From NCBI RefSeq assembly GCF_025147765.1, contig NZ_CP102265.1, forward strand, positions 1,247,001-1,311,000: DNA of 64,000 bases, read 5' to 3'. The notes under the pieces are model-generated. The model saw only the letters and a list, made by a program, of their open reading frames with translations. It did not search any database and was not told the origin of the DNA. A program made the translations under genes and the position numbers. Positions within the stretch are counted from its first letter, which is position 1. Each line of letters opens with the position of its first letter. The DNA comes from Blautia obeum ATCC 29174 (lineage in GTDB: Bacteria; Bacillota; Clostridia; Lachnospirales; Lachnospiraceae). This document shows positions 51,563 to 60,673 of the stretch, piece after piece.

Positions 51563-52991
51563 TACAGAGATGGATTCCGGAATTCTGTATTTTACTACGA
51601 TTCTGGATGATATGTGGCGAGGATTTAAGAAGTTTTTCCTCCTGTGTTTTCTGCTTATGGCAGTCTGTGGAGCCGTTATGTATATGAGAGAAAAGACAAA
51701 TTATACTCCGGTATATCAGGCATATTCTTCTTTTGTTGTGGAGACTAAGACGGCATACGGATACAATCAGAGCTATTCGGATGAAACAACAGCAGGACAG
51801 CTCAGTAAAACATTTCCATATATCCTGACCAGTGGTGCACTTTCGGATATTGTGGCAGAAAGTCTCGGGGTTGATTCGATACCAGCAAGTATTTCAGCAG
51901 AAGCAATTCAGGATACATCAATTTTTACGATCAATGTAACTGCTTCTGATCCCCAGATTGCTTACGATGTGCTGCAGGCAGTTATCCAATACTATCCGCA
52001 GGTTGCAGAATATATTATAGGAGATACACAGCTGACGCTGATGGATGAAAGTGGCATTCCGGAAAAACCACAGAATCCGCAGAATTTTACAGGAGCAGTT
52101 GCAAAAGGTGTGGCTGCGGGGGCGGTAGTTAGTATTTTCCTTTTATTTGTATATGCATCAACAAGAAAAACAGTACGAAGGGAAGAGGACCTGAAAAACT
52201 ATCTGAGTATTGCATATCTTGGAAGCGTGCCAAAATCACATGGAAAAAGACGCAAAAGTAAAAAAACAGTACTTCTTGACGGGAAAGGAAATACAACAGT
52301 CCTTCGGGAAAGCTTCCGAACGATTCGCACGCGAGTGACAAAAAATGCAGAAGAGAATGGAATAAAAAGTCTGATCGTGACCAGTGCCATATCCGATGAA
52401 GGAAAAACAACAGTGGCAGTAAACCTTGCAATTTCTCTTGCCAAAAAAGGAAAGAAAGTTGCTTTGCTTGATGGAGATCTCAGACATCCATCTGTTGCAT
52501 TGTCTATGGGAATTCGGACAAAAAAGTATGGGATTGCAGATGTTTTGAATAAAAAAGCAGATCTCAAATCGATTATGCTCCGCTACGGCGAGTATGAGCT
52601 GGACATTCTGCCGGGAAAAGAGATGGTAAAAAATCCAACCGAACTGATTGGAAACGGATATCTGGAACGGCTGTTAAAGGTACTTCGTAAAAATTATGAT
52701 TATGTGATCGTAGATACGCCGCCATGTGGCATGCTTTCGGACGCATCAGCAATCGCCCGTATGACAGATGGAGCAGTCATGGTAGTACGTCAGGACTCTG
52801 CACGCATAGACAGAATTCTGAACGGAGTAGAAAATATTGCAGATACAGGTGTAAATCTGATCGGGTATGTACTGAATGGAACAGAGATGGGAATTACCGG
52901 TTATGGATACGGTTACGGATATGGCTACGGGTATGGCTACGGATATGGCTATGGCTATGGCCATTACGGCTACTATGGGAAAAAAGGATGA
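51546..52991 (+). CDS. Chain-length regulator fused to BY-kinase (2), with YG-repeat tail
   Basis: 481 residues from ATG 51546 with GGAGG upstream. Same layout as its neighbour: Wzz domain (helices about 30-50 and 180-200), then kinase with Walker A SDEGKTT, Walker A' VALLDGDLRHP, Walker B YVIVDTPP. The C-terminus is an unusual run of Tyr-Gly pairs (about ten in series, 52902-52960) ending HYGYYGKKG. Tyrosine clusters here are autophosphorylated in known BY-kinases and dephosphorylated by CpsB-type enzymes. The repeat is encoded by varied codons (GGATAC/GGTTAC/GGCTAC), so it is not a simple recent expansion. Confidence 0.9.
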   Translation: MGSERNTEMDSGILYFTTILDDMWRGFKKFFLLCFLLMAVCGAVMYMREKTNYTPVYQAYSSFVVETKTAYGYNQSYSDETTAGQLSKTFPYILTSGALSDIVAESLGVDSIPASISAEAIQDTSIFTINVTASDPQIAYDVLQAVIQYYPQVAEYIIGDTQLTLMDESGIPEKPQNPQNFTGAVAKGVAAGAVVSIFLLFVYASTRKTVRREEDLKNYLSIAYLGSVPKSHGKRRKSKKTVLLDGKGNTTVLRESFRTIRTRVTKNAEENGIKSLIVTSAISDEGKTTVAVNLAISLAKKGKKVALLDGDLRHPSVALSMGIRTKKYGIADVLNKKADLKSIMLRYGEYELDILPGKEMVKNPTELIGNGYLERLLKVLRKNYDYVIVDTPPCGMLSDASAIARMTDGAVMVVRQDSARIDRILNGVENIADTGVNLIGYVLNGTEMGITGYGYGYGYGYGYGYGYGYGYGHYGYYGKKG

Positions 52992-54886
52992 AGAGAAAGA
53001 AAATAAATTATCAGTTGTTATTAAGAAGAGTCTGTCTGATCGTTCTGGATATCGTATTAATCATTATTTCGTCTCTGATGGCATTACTTACAAGATTTGA
53101 ATTTGATATCGAACAGATACCAGAAGAATTTCTTGATGTGCTTGTGAGTTATGGTATTTTGATGATCTTTGTGACGCTGAGTGTTTTTGCAGTGTTTCGA
53201 ATCTACAGCAGTCTGTGGGAATATGCCGGGTTAGAAGAGACTTTTAAGATCATTGGTGCAGTTGTTGTTTCTTCTCTATGTGATATGGCAATAGTCGTTG
53301 GATTTGGAAAACATCTTCCGCGAAGCTATTATGTGATCCGCACGTTTTATTTGATCGCGCTGGTAGGTGGAAGCAGATTCTTTTACAGACTGCTCCGACT
53401 TCGGTACCGAAAGAGACAGCATTATTCAATAAAAAAGAAAAAGAAAATCATGCTGATCGGGGCGGGAGAAGCCGGAAGAACATTGATCCAGGAGATTCAG
53501 AACAGTCGATATCTGGATCAGAAAATCTGCTGTGTGATTGATGATAACCGCCGTAAGATCGGACGTTATATACTGGGAATCCGTGTGGTGGGTGACAGGA
53601 ATGCGATAAAAAGAAGTGTGGAACACTATGGTATTGAACAGATCATTATTGCGATACCGTCAGCGGGAAGCCGAAAAATTCGTCCGATCCTGGAAATCTG
53701 CAAAGATACGGGCTGTGAACTGAAAATCCTTCCAGGAGTGTATCAGCTGGTGAATGGAGAAGTCAATGTCAGTAAACTTCGTCCGGTAAATATTGAAGAT
53801 CTTCTTGGACGAGAAGAAATAAATGTCAACATAGATGAGATCATGGATTATGTATGTAGCAAAACAATCCTAGTGACTGGTGGCGGCGGCTCGATTGGCA
53901 GCGAACTTTGTCGACAGATTGCTGCGCACAAACCAGAGCGTCTGATCATATTTGATATATATGAAAACAATGCATATGACATTCAGCAGGAACTGAAAAT
54001 GAAATATCCAAATCTGAAACTGACTGTGCTGATTGGATCGATTCGTGATGAAGAGCGAGTAGATACGGTTCTTGGAAAGTATCGACCGGATATCATTTAT
54101 CACGCTGCTGCACACAAACATGTGCCACTGATGGAGGCAAGTCCGAATGAAGCAATCAAAAATAATGTTCTTGGGACTTATAATCTGGTCTTGGCGGCAG
54201 ATCGTTGGAAAGTAAAAAAATTTGTACAGATATCTACCGATAAAGCAGTCAATCCGACCAACATCATGGGAGCATCCAAGAGAGTCTGCGAGATGATCAT
54301 TCAGAGCTTCAACAGACACTCGAAGACAGATTTTGTGGCTGTCCGGTTTGGAAATGTGCTTGGAAGCAATGGAAGTGTCATTCCACTTTTTAAGAAACAG
54401 ATTGCAGCAGGTGGTCCGGTAACTGTCACCGATCCGGAAATCATCCGATATTTTATGACGATATCCGAAGCAGTTTCACTCGTCCTTCAGGCAGGCGTCT
54501 ATGCCAGAGGCGGAGAGATCTTTGTGCTGGATATGGGAGAACCGGTGAAGATCCTGGATCTTGCAAAAAACATGATCCGACTTTCAGGGTATATCCCGGA
54601 AAAGGATATTGCGATCGAATTTACCGGCCTTCGCCCAGGCGAAAAGCTTTATGAAGAACTTCTCATGGATGAAGAAGGAATGACAGAGACCCCAAATAAG
54701 CTGATTCACATCGGACATCCGATCGATGTTGATGAGGACAGACTTTATTATGCACTCCGGGTTATGAAAGAGGCTGCAGCAAATGAGACGGACGACATGC
54801 GCCTGCTGATGCAGAGTATTGTATCTACTTATCACATAAAGACAGAGGAAAATCAGCAATGCGAAAACCTTCAGAAAGCTATTTAA
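52988..54886 (+). CDS. UDP-sugar 4,6-dehydratase, PglF/CapD/FlaA1-like
   Basis: 632 residues from ATG 52988, overlapping the previous stop (ATGA). Four N-terminal helices (about 12-130), a first Rossmann-like domain (MLIGAGEAGRTL), then the extended SDR dehydratase domain with VTGGGGSIGSELCRQI and STDKAVNPTNIMGASKR (the active-site Met-x3-Lys form of this family). Membrane-bound members convert UDP-GlcNAc to its 4-keto-6-deoxy form, giving bacillosamine-type sugars for the repeat unit. A longer frame upstream lies inside the kinase and is not real. Confidence 0.92.
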   Translation: MKRKKINYQLLLRRVCLIVLDIVLIIISSLMALLTRFEFDIEQIPEEFLDVLVSYGILMIFVTLSVFAVFRIYSSLWEYAGLEETFKIIGAVVVSSLCDMAIVVGFGKHLPRSYYVIRTFYLIALVGGSRFFYRLLRLRYRKRQHYSIKKKKKIMLIGAGEAGRTLIQEIQNSRYLDQKICCVIDDNRRKIGRYILGIRVVGDRNAIKRSVEHYGIEQIIIAIPSAGSRKIRPILEICKDTGCELKILPGVYQLVNGEVNVSKLRPVNIEDLLGREEINVNIDEIMDYVCSKTILVTGGGGSIGSELCRQIAAHKPERLIIFDIYENNAYDIQQELKMKYPNLKLTVLIGSIRDEERVDTVLGKYRPDIIYHAAAHKHVPLMEASPNEAIKNNVLGTYNLVLAADRWKVKKFVQISTDKAVNPTNIMGASKRVCEMIIQSFNRHSKTDFVAVRFGNVLGSNGSVIPLFKKQIAAGGPVTVTDPEIIRYFMTISEAVSLVLQAGVYARGGEIFVLDMGEPVKILDLAKNMIRLSGYIPEKDIAIEFTGLRPGEKLYEELLMDEEGMTETPNKLIHIGHPIDVDEDRLYYALRVMKEAAANETDDMRLLMQSIVSTYHIKTEENQQCENLQKAI

Positions 54887-56262
54887 AACTGAAAAAAGCG
54901 ACCGATAAGATTCTGTCAGGTGCAGGGCTGGTGATACTTTCACCGGTATTTGCCGGTATTGCGATTGCGATCAAGCTGGAAGATGGAATTACTGCACCGG
55001 TATTTTTTAAGCAAAAGCGGGTAGGAATCCACAAGAGTCATTTTATGCTTTACAAATTTCGAAGTATGCAGACCGATACTCCACATGATACGCCGCCCCA
55101 TTTGCTGACAGATCCGGAACAGTATCTGACCGGAACAGGCAGGTGGCTTCGAAAAACCAGTCTGGATGAATTACCACAGCTACTGAATATTTTTCAGGGA
55201 GATATGGCATTAGTTGGACCAAGACCTGCACTCTGGAATCAATATGATCTTCTGGAAGAACGCGATAAATATGGAGCAAATGATGTATGTCCGGGATTGA
55301 CAGGATGGGCTCAGATTCATGGAAGAGATGAGTTGGAAATAAGTGAAAAAGCAAGACTCGATGGCTATTATGTGAGACATCTGAATATGTTTATGGATAT
55401 GCGATGCATTCTCGGAACAATCAGATCTGTGTTGAAAAGTGAAGGCGTCGTAGAAGGCGGCACCGGAGCAAGGCACATGCAGAACTGTAATAAAAAGAAA
55501 CTGTTGATTGTGACGAATCATTCATACATGTTGTATCGTTTCCGAAAAGAACTGATTCAGAGACTGATGGAAGACTATGAAGTTGTGATCAGTACACCAT
55601 TTGTCGGACATGAAGAGGATCTGCAAGAGTTGGGAGCACACTGTATCGAAACAGAAGTTGATCGAAGAAGTGTAAATCCAGTTACGGATTTGAAACTGCT
55701 TCGTACATATAAAAAAATATTGAAAAGAGAAAATCCGGATCTGGTAATTACCTATTCAATCAAACCCAATATTTATGCAGGGTATTTGTGCGGAAAGATG
55801 AAGATTCCTTTTTTGGCAAATGTACAGGGACTTGGAACTGCTTTCCAGAAACCGGTGCTTTCGGATATGGTTACGGTGATGTATCGGACTGCTTTACGAA
55901 AAGTAGAAAAAGTAATTTTTGAGAATCAGGCAAATGCACAGGAGTTCAAAAAACGTCGAATTTTGTCTGAGGAAAAAGAAGTCGTCCTTCATGGTGCCGG
56001 AATCAATCTGAAAGAATACAGATATCGTTTTTACCCGAATAATGAAAAAATTCATTTTCTGTATCTGGGAAGGATCATGAAAGAAAAAGGAATGGATGAG
56101 TTGTTCGGAGCAATAGAAAGGCTACGAAAAGATGGCTGCGAGTTTGTGCTTGATCTGGTTGGATTCTTTGAAGAGGAATACAGGAAAAAAGTAGAACATC
56201 TTCAAAAAGAGGGAATTAAAAGTCGCAGGCTCTGCAATGATGTTCCTGTTTGCGTTTGTTGA
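54859..56262 (+). CDS. Priming glycosyl-phosphate transferase fused to truncated GT4
   Basis: 467 residues. Residues 1-205 are a complete small priming transferase (PglC/WbaP C-terminal type): one membrane helix (18-38), FFKQKRVGIHKSHFMLYKFRSM, KTSLDELPQLLN and the DMALVGPRP motif. Residues 210-465 are the N-terminal and first part of the C-terminal Rossmann domain of a WcaJ-linked GT4 (LLIVTNHSYMLYRFR, GLGTAFQ, FLYLGRIMKEKGMDELF). The frame then ends in SRRLCNDVPVCVC, and the usual GT4 donor-binding E-x7-E region is absent. Its start overlaps the dehydratase end by 28 bases. Probably able to prime, but the GT4 part should be inactive. Confidence 0.85.
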   Translation: MRKPSESYLKLKKATDKILSGAGLVILSPVFAGIAIAIKLEDGITAPVFFKQKRVGIHKSHFMLYKFRSMQTDTPHDTPPHLLTDPEQYLTGTGRWLRKTSLDELPQLLNIFQGDMALVGPRPALWNQYDLLEERDKYGANDVCPGLTGWAQIHGRDELEISEKARLDGYYVRHLNMFMDMRCILGTIRSVLKSEGVVEGGTGARHMQNCNKKKLLIVTNHSYMLYRFRKELIQRLMEDYEVVISTPFVGHEEDLQELGAHCIETEVDRRSVNPVTDLKLLRTYKKILKRENPDLVITYSIKPNIYAGYLCGKMKIPFLANVQGLGTAFQKPVLSDMVTVMYRTALRKVEKVIFENQANAQEFKKRRILSEEKEVVLHGAGINLKEYRYRFYPNNEKIHFLYLGRIMKEKGMDELFGAIERLRKDGCEFVLDLVGFFEEEYRKKVEHLQKEGIKSRRLCNDVPVCVC

Positions 56263-56317
56263 TGTTGTGCTTGCTTTCTGGGCACTTCGACTGAAACATC
56301 GCAGAGGCGAAAAATAA
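56237..56317 (+). pseudogene. Orphan 3' end of a membrane protein gene
   Basis: Another frame crossing the truncated GT4 end reads VAGSAMMFLFAFVDVV, LAFWALRLKHRRGEK and stops at 56315-56317. This looks like the last helix and basic tail of a membrane protein whose 5' part is gone. It fits a deletion that joined the GT4 to the end of a later gene of the locus. Confidence 0.5.
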
Positions 56318-56344
56318 ATCATGATCATCCCTGAAATATAGTTG

Positions 56345-56393
56345 AAAATGTTGCTGGATTTCTCTGGAGAGGAGCAGATCCGGCAGCATTTTT
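56345..56393 (+). terminator. Terminator of the exopolysaccharide locus
   Basis: AAAATGTTGCTGGAT (56345-56359) pairs with ATCCGGCAGCATTTTT (one G.U), followed by T residues. Confidence 0.8.
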
Positions 56394-56409
56394 CTATTTG
56401 AATGCTGAC

Positions 56410-56438
56410 TTTACAGAAAAACATCGGCTAATTATAAT
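56410..56438 (+). promoter_or_regulatory. Promoter of the GNAT gene
   Basis: TTTACA (56410-56415), 17-base spacer, TATAAT (56433-56438), 35 bases before the ATG. Confidence 0.8.
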
Positions 56439-56472
56439 AAAAATGTAAAAAGGAAGATTCAGGAGGAACTAC

Positions 56473-56985
56473 ATGTCATATATGATCAGAAAAGCGGAAA
56501 AGGAGGACCTGCCGCGAATTTATGAGATTTATGAAACAGCGAGACAATTTATGCGGGAGAACGGAAATCATGCACAGTGGGGAGCAGGGGACAGACCGGA
56601 AGAACTGCTGGAAGATGATATTTCTCAGGGAAATCTGTATGTACTGGAAGATGCGGTCGCAGATGAAGCAATAATCCATGCAGTATTTGCTTTTATAGAA
56701 GGAGAGGATCCTGTTTATCTGAAAATTGAACAGGGCAGCTGGATGGTGGATACAGAGTATGCTGCAGTACACCGTGTTGCGAGTGATGGAACGGTCCGTA
56801 ATGTGCTGGAAAAGATCATGGACTACTGTAAGGCACAGATACCGCATTTACGAATAGATACACATGAGGATAATAAAGTAATGCAGCATGTACTTGAAAA
56901 ATATGGCTTTGTACGGTGTGGAATCGTGTATGTGCCGGATGGAAGCCCGCGTATTGCATATGAGTTACTGGAAAAATCTGAATGA
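56473..56985 (+). CDS. GNAT-family acetyltransferase
   Basis: 170 residues. GNAT fold with the N-terminal IRKAEKEDLPRIYEIYE, strand-turn motifs around AVHRVASDGTVRNVLEKIM and a C-terminal motif KYGFVRCGIVYV. Acetyl-CoA-dependent N-acetylation of an unknown substrate. RBS AGGAGGA. Stands alone with its own promoter. Confidence 0.88.
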   Translation: MSYMIRKAEKEDLPRIYEIYETARQFMRENGNHAQWGAGDRPEELLEDDISQGNLYVLEDAVADEAIIHAVFAFIEGEDPVYLKIEQGSWMVDTEYAAVHRVASDGTVRNVLEKIMDYCKAQIPHLRIDTHEDNKVMQHVLEKYGFVRCGIVYVPDGSPRIAYELLEKSE

Positions 56986-57018
56986 GTTTTTAATGCAAAA
57001 TTCTTATAAATATACATT

Positions 57019-57046
57019 TTGCTATTACGTAAATTTGTGGTAGAAT
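57019..57046 (+). promoter_or_regulatory. Promoter of the leuD-leuC genes
   Basis: TTGCTA (57019-57024), 16-base spacer, TAGAAT (57041-57046), 43 bases before the first ATG. No T-box or leader peptide seen. Confidence 0.6.
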
Positions 57047-57088
57047 AGAGAGAAAATGAATAGTTATACATAGAAAGGAACTATTATT

Positions 57089-57571
57089 ATGGAAAAAGGT
57101 ACAATTTTTAAATTTCATAATGACCTTGATACAGACCAGATCATTGCATCCCAGTATCTGCTTCTGCCAAATCTGGATGAAATGAAGGGTCATACATTTG
57201 AATCATTGGATCCTGATTTTGCAAAGAAAGTAAAACCGGGAGATTTCGTAGTTGGCGGTGAGAACTTTGGTTGTGGTTCTTCCAGAGAACAGGCACCGGG
57301 CGTACTCAAAGCACTTGGGGTACAGGCCGTTATCGCCAAATCCTTTGCAAGAATTTTCTTCAGAAATGCGATCAACATCGGGCTTCCGGCAATTGTCTGT
57401 AAAGATCTTCCGGATGATGTACAGACCGGAGATACCATGGAACTTCATATGTCTGATGGTACAGCAGTTGCAAACGGAAAGACTTATACCTGTACCAAAC
57501 TTCCGGAATATATGCAGGGGATTCTGAATCAGGGCGGCCTGATCGCTTCACTGAACAAGGAGGAGAAATAA
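57089..57571 (+). CDS. leuD: 3-isopropylmalate dehydratase family small subunit (1)
   Basis: 160 residues, the short LeuD2 length. It starts with GTIFKFHNDLDTDQIIASQYL and has the GENFGCGSSREQAP active-site loop and ARIFFRNAINIGLP. Small subunits complete the active site of the LeuCD-type dehydratase that isomerises 2- to 3-isopropylmalate in leucine synthesis; close relatives act on homocitrate or methylmalate. Order is small-large, followed by its large subunit after 2 bases. Confidence 0.9.
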   Translation: MEKGTIFKFHNDLDTDQIIASQYLLLPNLDEMKGHTFESLDPDFAKKVKPGDFVVGGENFGCGSSREQAPGVLKALGVQAVIAKSFARIFFRNAINIGLPAIVCKDLPDDVQTGDTMELHMSDGTAVANGKTYTCTKLPEYMQGILNQGGLIASLNKEEK

Positions 57572-57573
57572 CC

Positions 57574-58824
57574 ATGGGAATGACAATCGCAGAAAAAATC
57601 ATCGCAGCAGCAGCCGGTGTGGATAGTGTTAAACCTGGTGATATCCATACGGTTCAGCTTGACCGTCTGATGAGTAATGACGGAACCACACATCTGACTG
57701 TAGATATGTATAAAAATAAACTGAACCATCCACATATTGCAGATACAAAGAAGCTTGTCTTTATCGTGGATCATAATGTTCCTTCTGACTGTCCGAAAAC
57801 AGCAGCTTCTCAGAAAAAGATGAGAGATTTTGCAAAGGAAAATAATATTGATTTCTGGGAAGGTAAAGGTGTCTGCCATCAGGTTATGATCGAGAATTAC
57901 GTCCGCCCGGGAGAACTGATCTTTGGTGCTGACAGCCATACATGTTCTTATGGTGCACTTGGTGCATTTGGTACTGGTGTCGGATGTACAGACTTTCTTT
58001 ATGGAATGGTAACAGGAACTTCCTGGGTACTGGTTCCGGAATCTGTAAAATTCAATCTGACCGGTAAACTTCCGGAAGGTGTTACCGCCCGAGACCTGAT
58101 CCTTACCATCATTGGAGAAGTTGGTGCAAACGGATGCAACTATCAGGTAATGGAATTCACCGGAGAAGGCGCAAAAACATTAAGCATCAGTGATCGTATG
58201 ACTCTCTGCAACATGGCAGTAGAGGCTGGTGCAAAGACAGGTATCTTTGAAGCTGACGAAAAAGCAATGGAATACCTCAAAGAGCACGGACGTGAACCAA
58301 AGGCTGTATTCCACAGTGATCCGGATGCAAAATATGTAAGAGAATATACCTTTGATCTGAGTAAAGTACGTCCGGTAGTGGCTAAACCAGATTTTGTAGA
58401 TAATGTTGTTCCTGCAGAAGAAGCATGTGGAATTGAGATCAATGAAGCATTCCTTGGTTCCTGTAACAACGGACGTATTGAAGATCTGCGCGTAGGTGCC
58501 GAGATCATCAAAGGAAAGAAAGTATCTGATAAAGTACGTTTTCTTGTTGTTCCGGCAAGCCAGACCATCTATCGTCAGGCATTAAAAGAAGGTCTGATCG
58601 ACATCTTCATGGAAGCTGGCGCGATCGTTATGAACCCGAACTGCAGTGTATGCTGGGGAAGCTGCCAGGGCGTTATCGGCGAAAATGAAGTCCTGATCAG
58701 TACAGGAACACGTAACTTTAAGGGTCGTGCAGGTCATCCGAGCTCCAAAGTATATCTTGGATCTGCAGCAACTGTTACCGCATCTGCAATTGCAGGCAAG
58801 ATCGCACTGCCGTCTGAAATCTGA
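57574..58824 (+). CDS. leuC: 3-isopropylmalate dehydratase family large subunit (1)
   Basis: 416 residues, LeuC2/aconitase type. VDHNVP, ADSHTCSYGALGAFGTGVG and the Fe-S ligands: Cys in FLGSCNNGRIEDL and the pair in NPNCSVCWGSCQG. The first motif reads SCNNGR instead of the usual SCTNGR, and the second differs from PGCGPCLG, so the substrate may not be isopropylmalate. Compare with the more canonical paralogue at 59413. Confidence 0.88.
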   Translation: MGMTIAEKIIAAAAGVDSVKPGDIHTVQLDRLMSNDGTTHLTVDMYKNKLNHPHIADTKKLVFIVDHNVPSDCPKTAASQKKMRDFAKENNIDFWEGKGVCHQVMIENYVRPGELIFGADSHTCSYGALGAFGTGVGCTDFLYGMVTGTSWVLVPESVKFNLTGKLPEGVTARDLILTIIGEVGANGCNYQVMEFTGEGAKTLSISDRMTLCNMAVEAGAKTGIFEADEKAMEYLKEHGREPKAVFHSDPDAKYVREYTFDLSKVRPVVAKPDFVDNVVPAEEACGIEINEAFLGSCNNGRIEDLRVGAEIIKGKKVSDKVRFLVVPASQTIYRQALKEGLIDIFMEAGAIVMNPNCSVCWGSCQGVIGENEVLISTGTRNFKGRAGHPSSKVYLGSAATVTASAIAGKIALPSEI

Positions 58825-58870
58825 TTGACAGATTATATAATTAAGGACTGTTTACGTGGTATATGAGAAC

Positions 58871-58881
58871 GTGAGCAGTAA
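58871..58881 (+). repeat. GTGAGCAGTAA motif, third copy
   Basis: In the 83-base gap between the two leu pairs; ACTGTTTACGT (58848 region) can pair with ACGTGAGCAGT. Confidence 0.35.
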
Positions 58882-58907
58882 CTATATTCAGTGAGGGAAC
58901 ATACAAT

Positions 58908-59399
58908 ATGGAAAAGTTTACAGGCAAAGTGTGGGTACTTGGTGATGACATCGATACCGATATCATCATCCCAACCGAGTATCTGGCACTCAAGACAATC
59001 GATGATATGAAACAGTATGGATTCAGCCCGCTCCGTCCGGAACTGGCTGGACAGATCCAGAAAGGCGACATCATTGTTGCCGGCAAAAATTTTGGCTGCG
59101 GTTCTTCCAGAGAGCAGGCACCGGAGATTATCAAAGCACTGGGAATTCAGTGTGTCATTGCAAAATCATTTGCAAGAATTTTCTTCAGAAACTCCATCAA
59201 CAACGGACTTCTGCTGATCGAGCAGCCGGATCTTCACGATGATATCAAAGAGGGGGATACCGTAACTGTTGTGATGAACGAACATGTAGACTATAATGGA
59301 AAACAGTACCCGATCGCTTCCCTGCCGGAGAACCTGATGAGTATCATTCAGGCCGGCGGACTTGTAAAAGCCATGCGCAAACTGAATGGACTGGACTAA
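58908..59399 (+). CDS. leuD: 3-isopropylmalate dehydratase family small subunit (2)
   Basis: 163 residues, paralogous to the one at 57089: VWVLGDDIDTDIIIPTEYL, GKNFGCGSSREQAP, ARIFFRNSINNGL. Full length for LeuD2. Overlap with the downstream subunit is avoided by choosing ATG 59413 for that gene. Confidence 0.9.
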   Translation: MEKFTGKVWVLGDDIDTDIIIPTEYLALKTIDDMKQYGFSPLRPELAGQIQKGDIIVAGKNFGCGSSREQAPEIIKALGIQCVIAKSFARIFFRNSINNGLLLIEQPDLHDDIKEGDTVTVVMNEHVDYNGKQYPIASLPENLMSIIQAGGLVKAMRKLNGLD

Positions 59400-59412
59400 G
59401 GAGGAAGAGCAG

Positions 59413-60657
59413 ATGGGCGAAACAGTTATCGAAAAAATTATCAGAAACAATGTGGGTCATACAGTAAAACCTGGCGACATTGTGACCGTTAACGTAGACA
59501 GAGTCATGATCCATGATATTTTTATTCCATTTGTTGCAGAGAAATTTGAAGAGATGGGATTCAAGAAATTATGGGATCCGGATAAAGTTGTTCTGATTTA
59601 TGATCATCTTGTTCCGGCAAGCCAGCTTGATGATACAAGACATTTCCATGAGGGAGATGCTTTTGCAGAAAAATATGGTATGAAAAATGTGCACAGAAGT
59701 GATGGAATCTGTCATCAGTTAATGACAGAGGCTGGTTATGTCAAACCTGGTAATATTGTATTTGGTACAGACAGCCATACAACCACTTACGGATGTGTTG
59801 GAGCATTTTCTTCCGGTATCGGATATACAGAGATGGCCAGTATTCTTGGAACTGGAACCATGTGGATCAAAGTTCCGGAGACGATCAAGGTTGTGATCGA
59901 TGGAGAACTTCCGGCGAACGTTATGTCCAAAGATGTAATTCTTCGTCTGATCGGTGATCTGGGCGCAGACGGTGCAACTTACCGTGCACTGGAATTTACA
60001 GGCAGTGCAGTAAAAAATATGTCCGTTGCAAGCCGCATGACCATCGCAAACATGGCAATCGAGGCAGGAGCAAAATGTGCACTTTTCACACCAGATGAAA
60101 AGACAGCAGAGTACTGTGAGATTGAACTGAACGATTTTCAGAAGAGTCTTGTCGGGGATGGGGATGCTGCATATCTCAAGACGATGACTTACCGTGGGGA
60201 GAATTTTGTTCCGGTCATGGCATGCCCGTCACAGGTGGATAAGATCCGTGATGTCAGCACACTGGAAGGAACGGAGATCGACCAGGTATTTATCGGCTCC
60301 TGTACAAATGGACGTCTGGAAGATCTGGCAGCAGCGGCTGAAGTCCTGAAAGGTAAGAAAGTTGCTGATTATGTAAAACTGATCGTGACGCCGGCAAGCC
60401 GCAAGATCTACAGACAGGCAATTGAACTTGGTATTCTTGATACGCTGGCAGAAGCAGGTGCAATGATCACACATCCGGGATGTGGACTGTGCTGTGGACG
60501 TGCAGGTGGTATTCTGACAGATGGAGAGCGTGTTGTAGCAACAAATAACCGTAATTTCCTTGGACGTATGGGAACTTCCAAAGTAGAAATCTATCTGGCA
60601 TCTCCAAAGACTGCAGCAGCATGTGCAGTGGCTGGAAAGATTGTCAGCCCGAAATAA
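59413..60657 (+). CDS. leuC: 3-isopropylmalate dehydratase family large subunit (2)
   Basis: 414 residues from ATG 59413 with AAGGAGG upstream (an in-frame ATG at 59386 lies in the previous gene). Canonical motifs: TDSHTTTYGCVGAFSSG, FIGSCTNGRLEDL and the C-x2-C ligands in HPGCGLCCG. With its small subunit this is the better candidate of the two pairs for true 3-isopropylmalate dehydratase; the assignment is inference. Confidence 0.9.
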   Translation: MGETVIEKIIRNNVGHTVKPGDIVTVNVDRVMIHDIFIPFVAEKFEEMGFKKLWDPDKVVLIYDHLVPASQLDDTRHFHEGDAFAEKYGMKNVHRSDGICHQLMTEAGYVKPGNIVFGTDSHTTTYGCVGAFSSGIGYTEMASILGTGTMWIKVPETIKVVIDGELPANVMSKDVILRLIGDLGADGATYRALEFTGSAVKNMSVASRMTIANMAIEAGAKCALFTPDEKTAEYCEIELNDFQKSLVGDGDAAYLKTMTYRGENFVPVMACPSQVDKIRDVSTLEGTEIDQVFIGSCTNGRLEDLAAAAEVLKGKKVADYVKLIVTPASRKIYRQAIELGILDTLAEAGAMITHPGCGLCCGRAGGILTDGERVVATNNRNFLGRMGTSKVEIYLASPKTAAACAVAGKIVSPK

Positions 60658-60673
60658 AAACTTAAAAAACACC

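Noticed and set aside
52902..52970. Tandem repeat that might be a CRISPR or minisatellite
   Set aside because: It is in-frame coding for Tyr-Gly pairs at the end of a kinase, with no spacers.
52724..52987. Longer start for the sugar dehydratase
   Set aside because: This stretch is the second kinase read in another frame and is Arg/Ser/Trp-rich; ATG 52988 has the four-base overlap typical of the locus.
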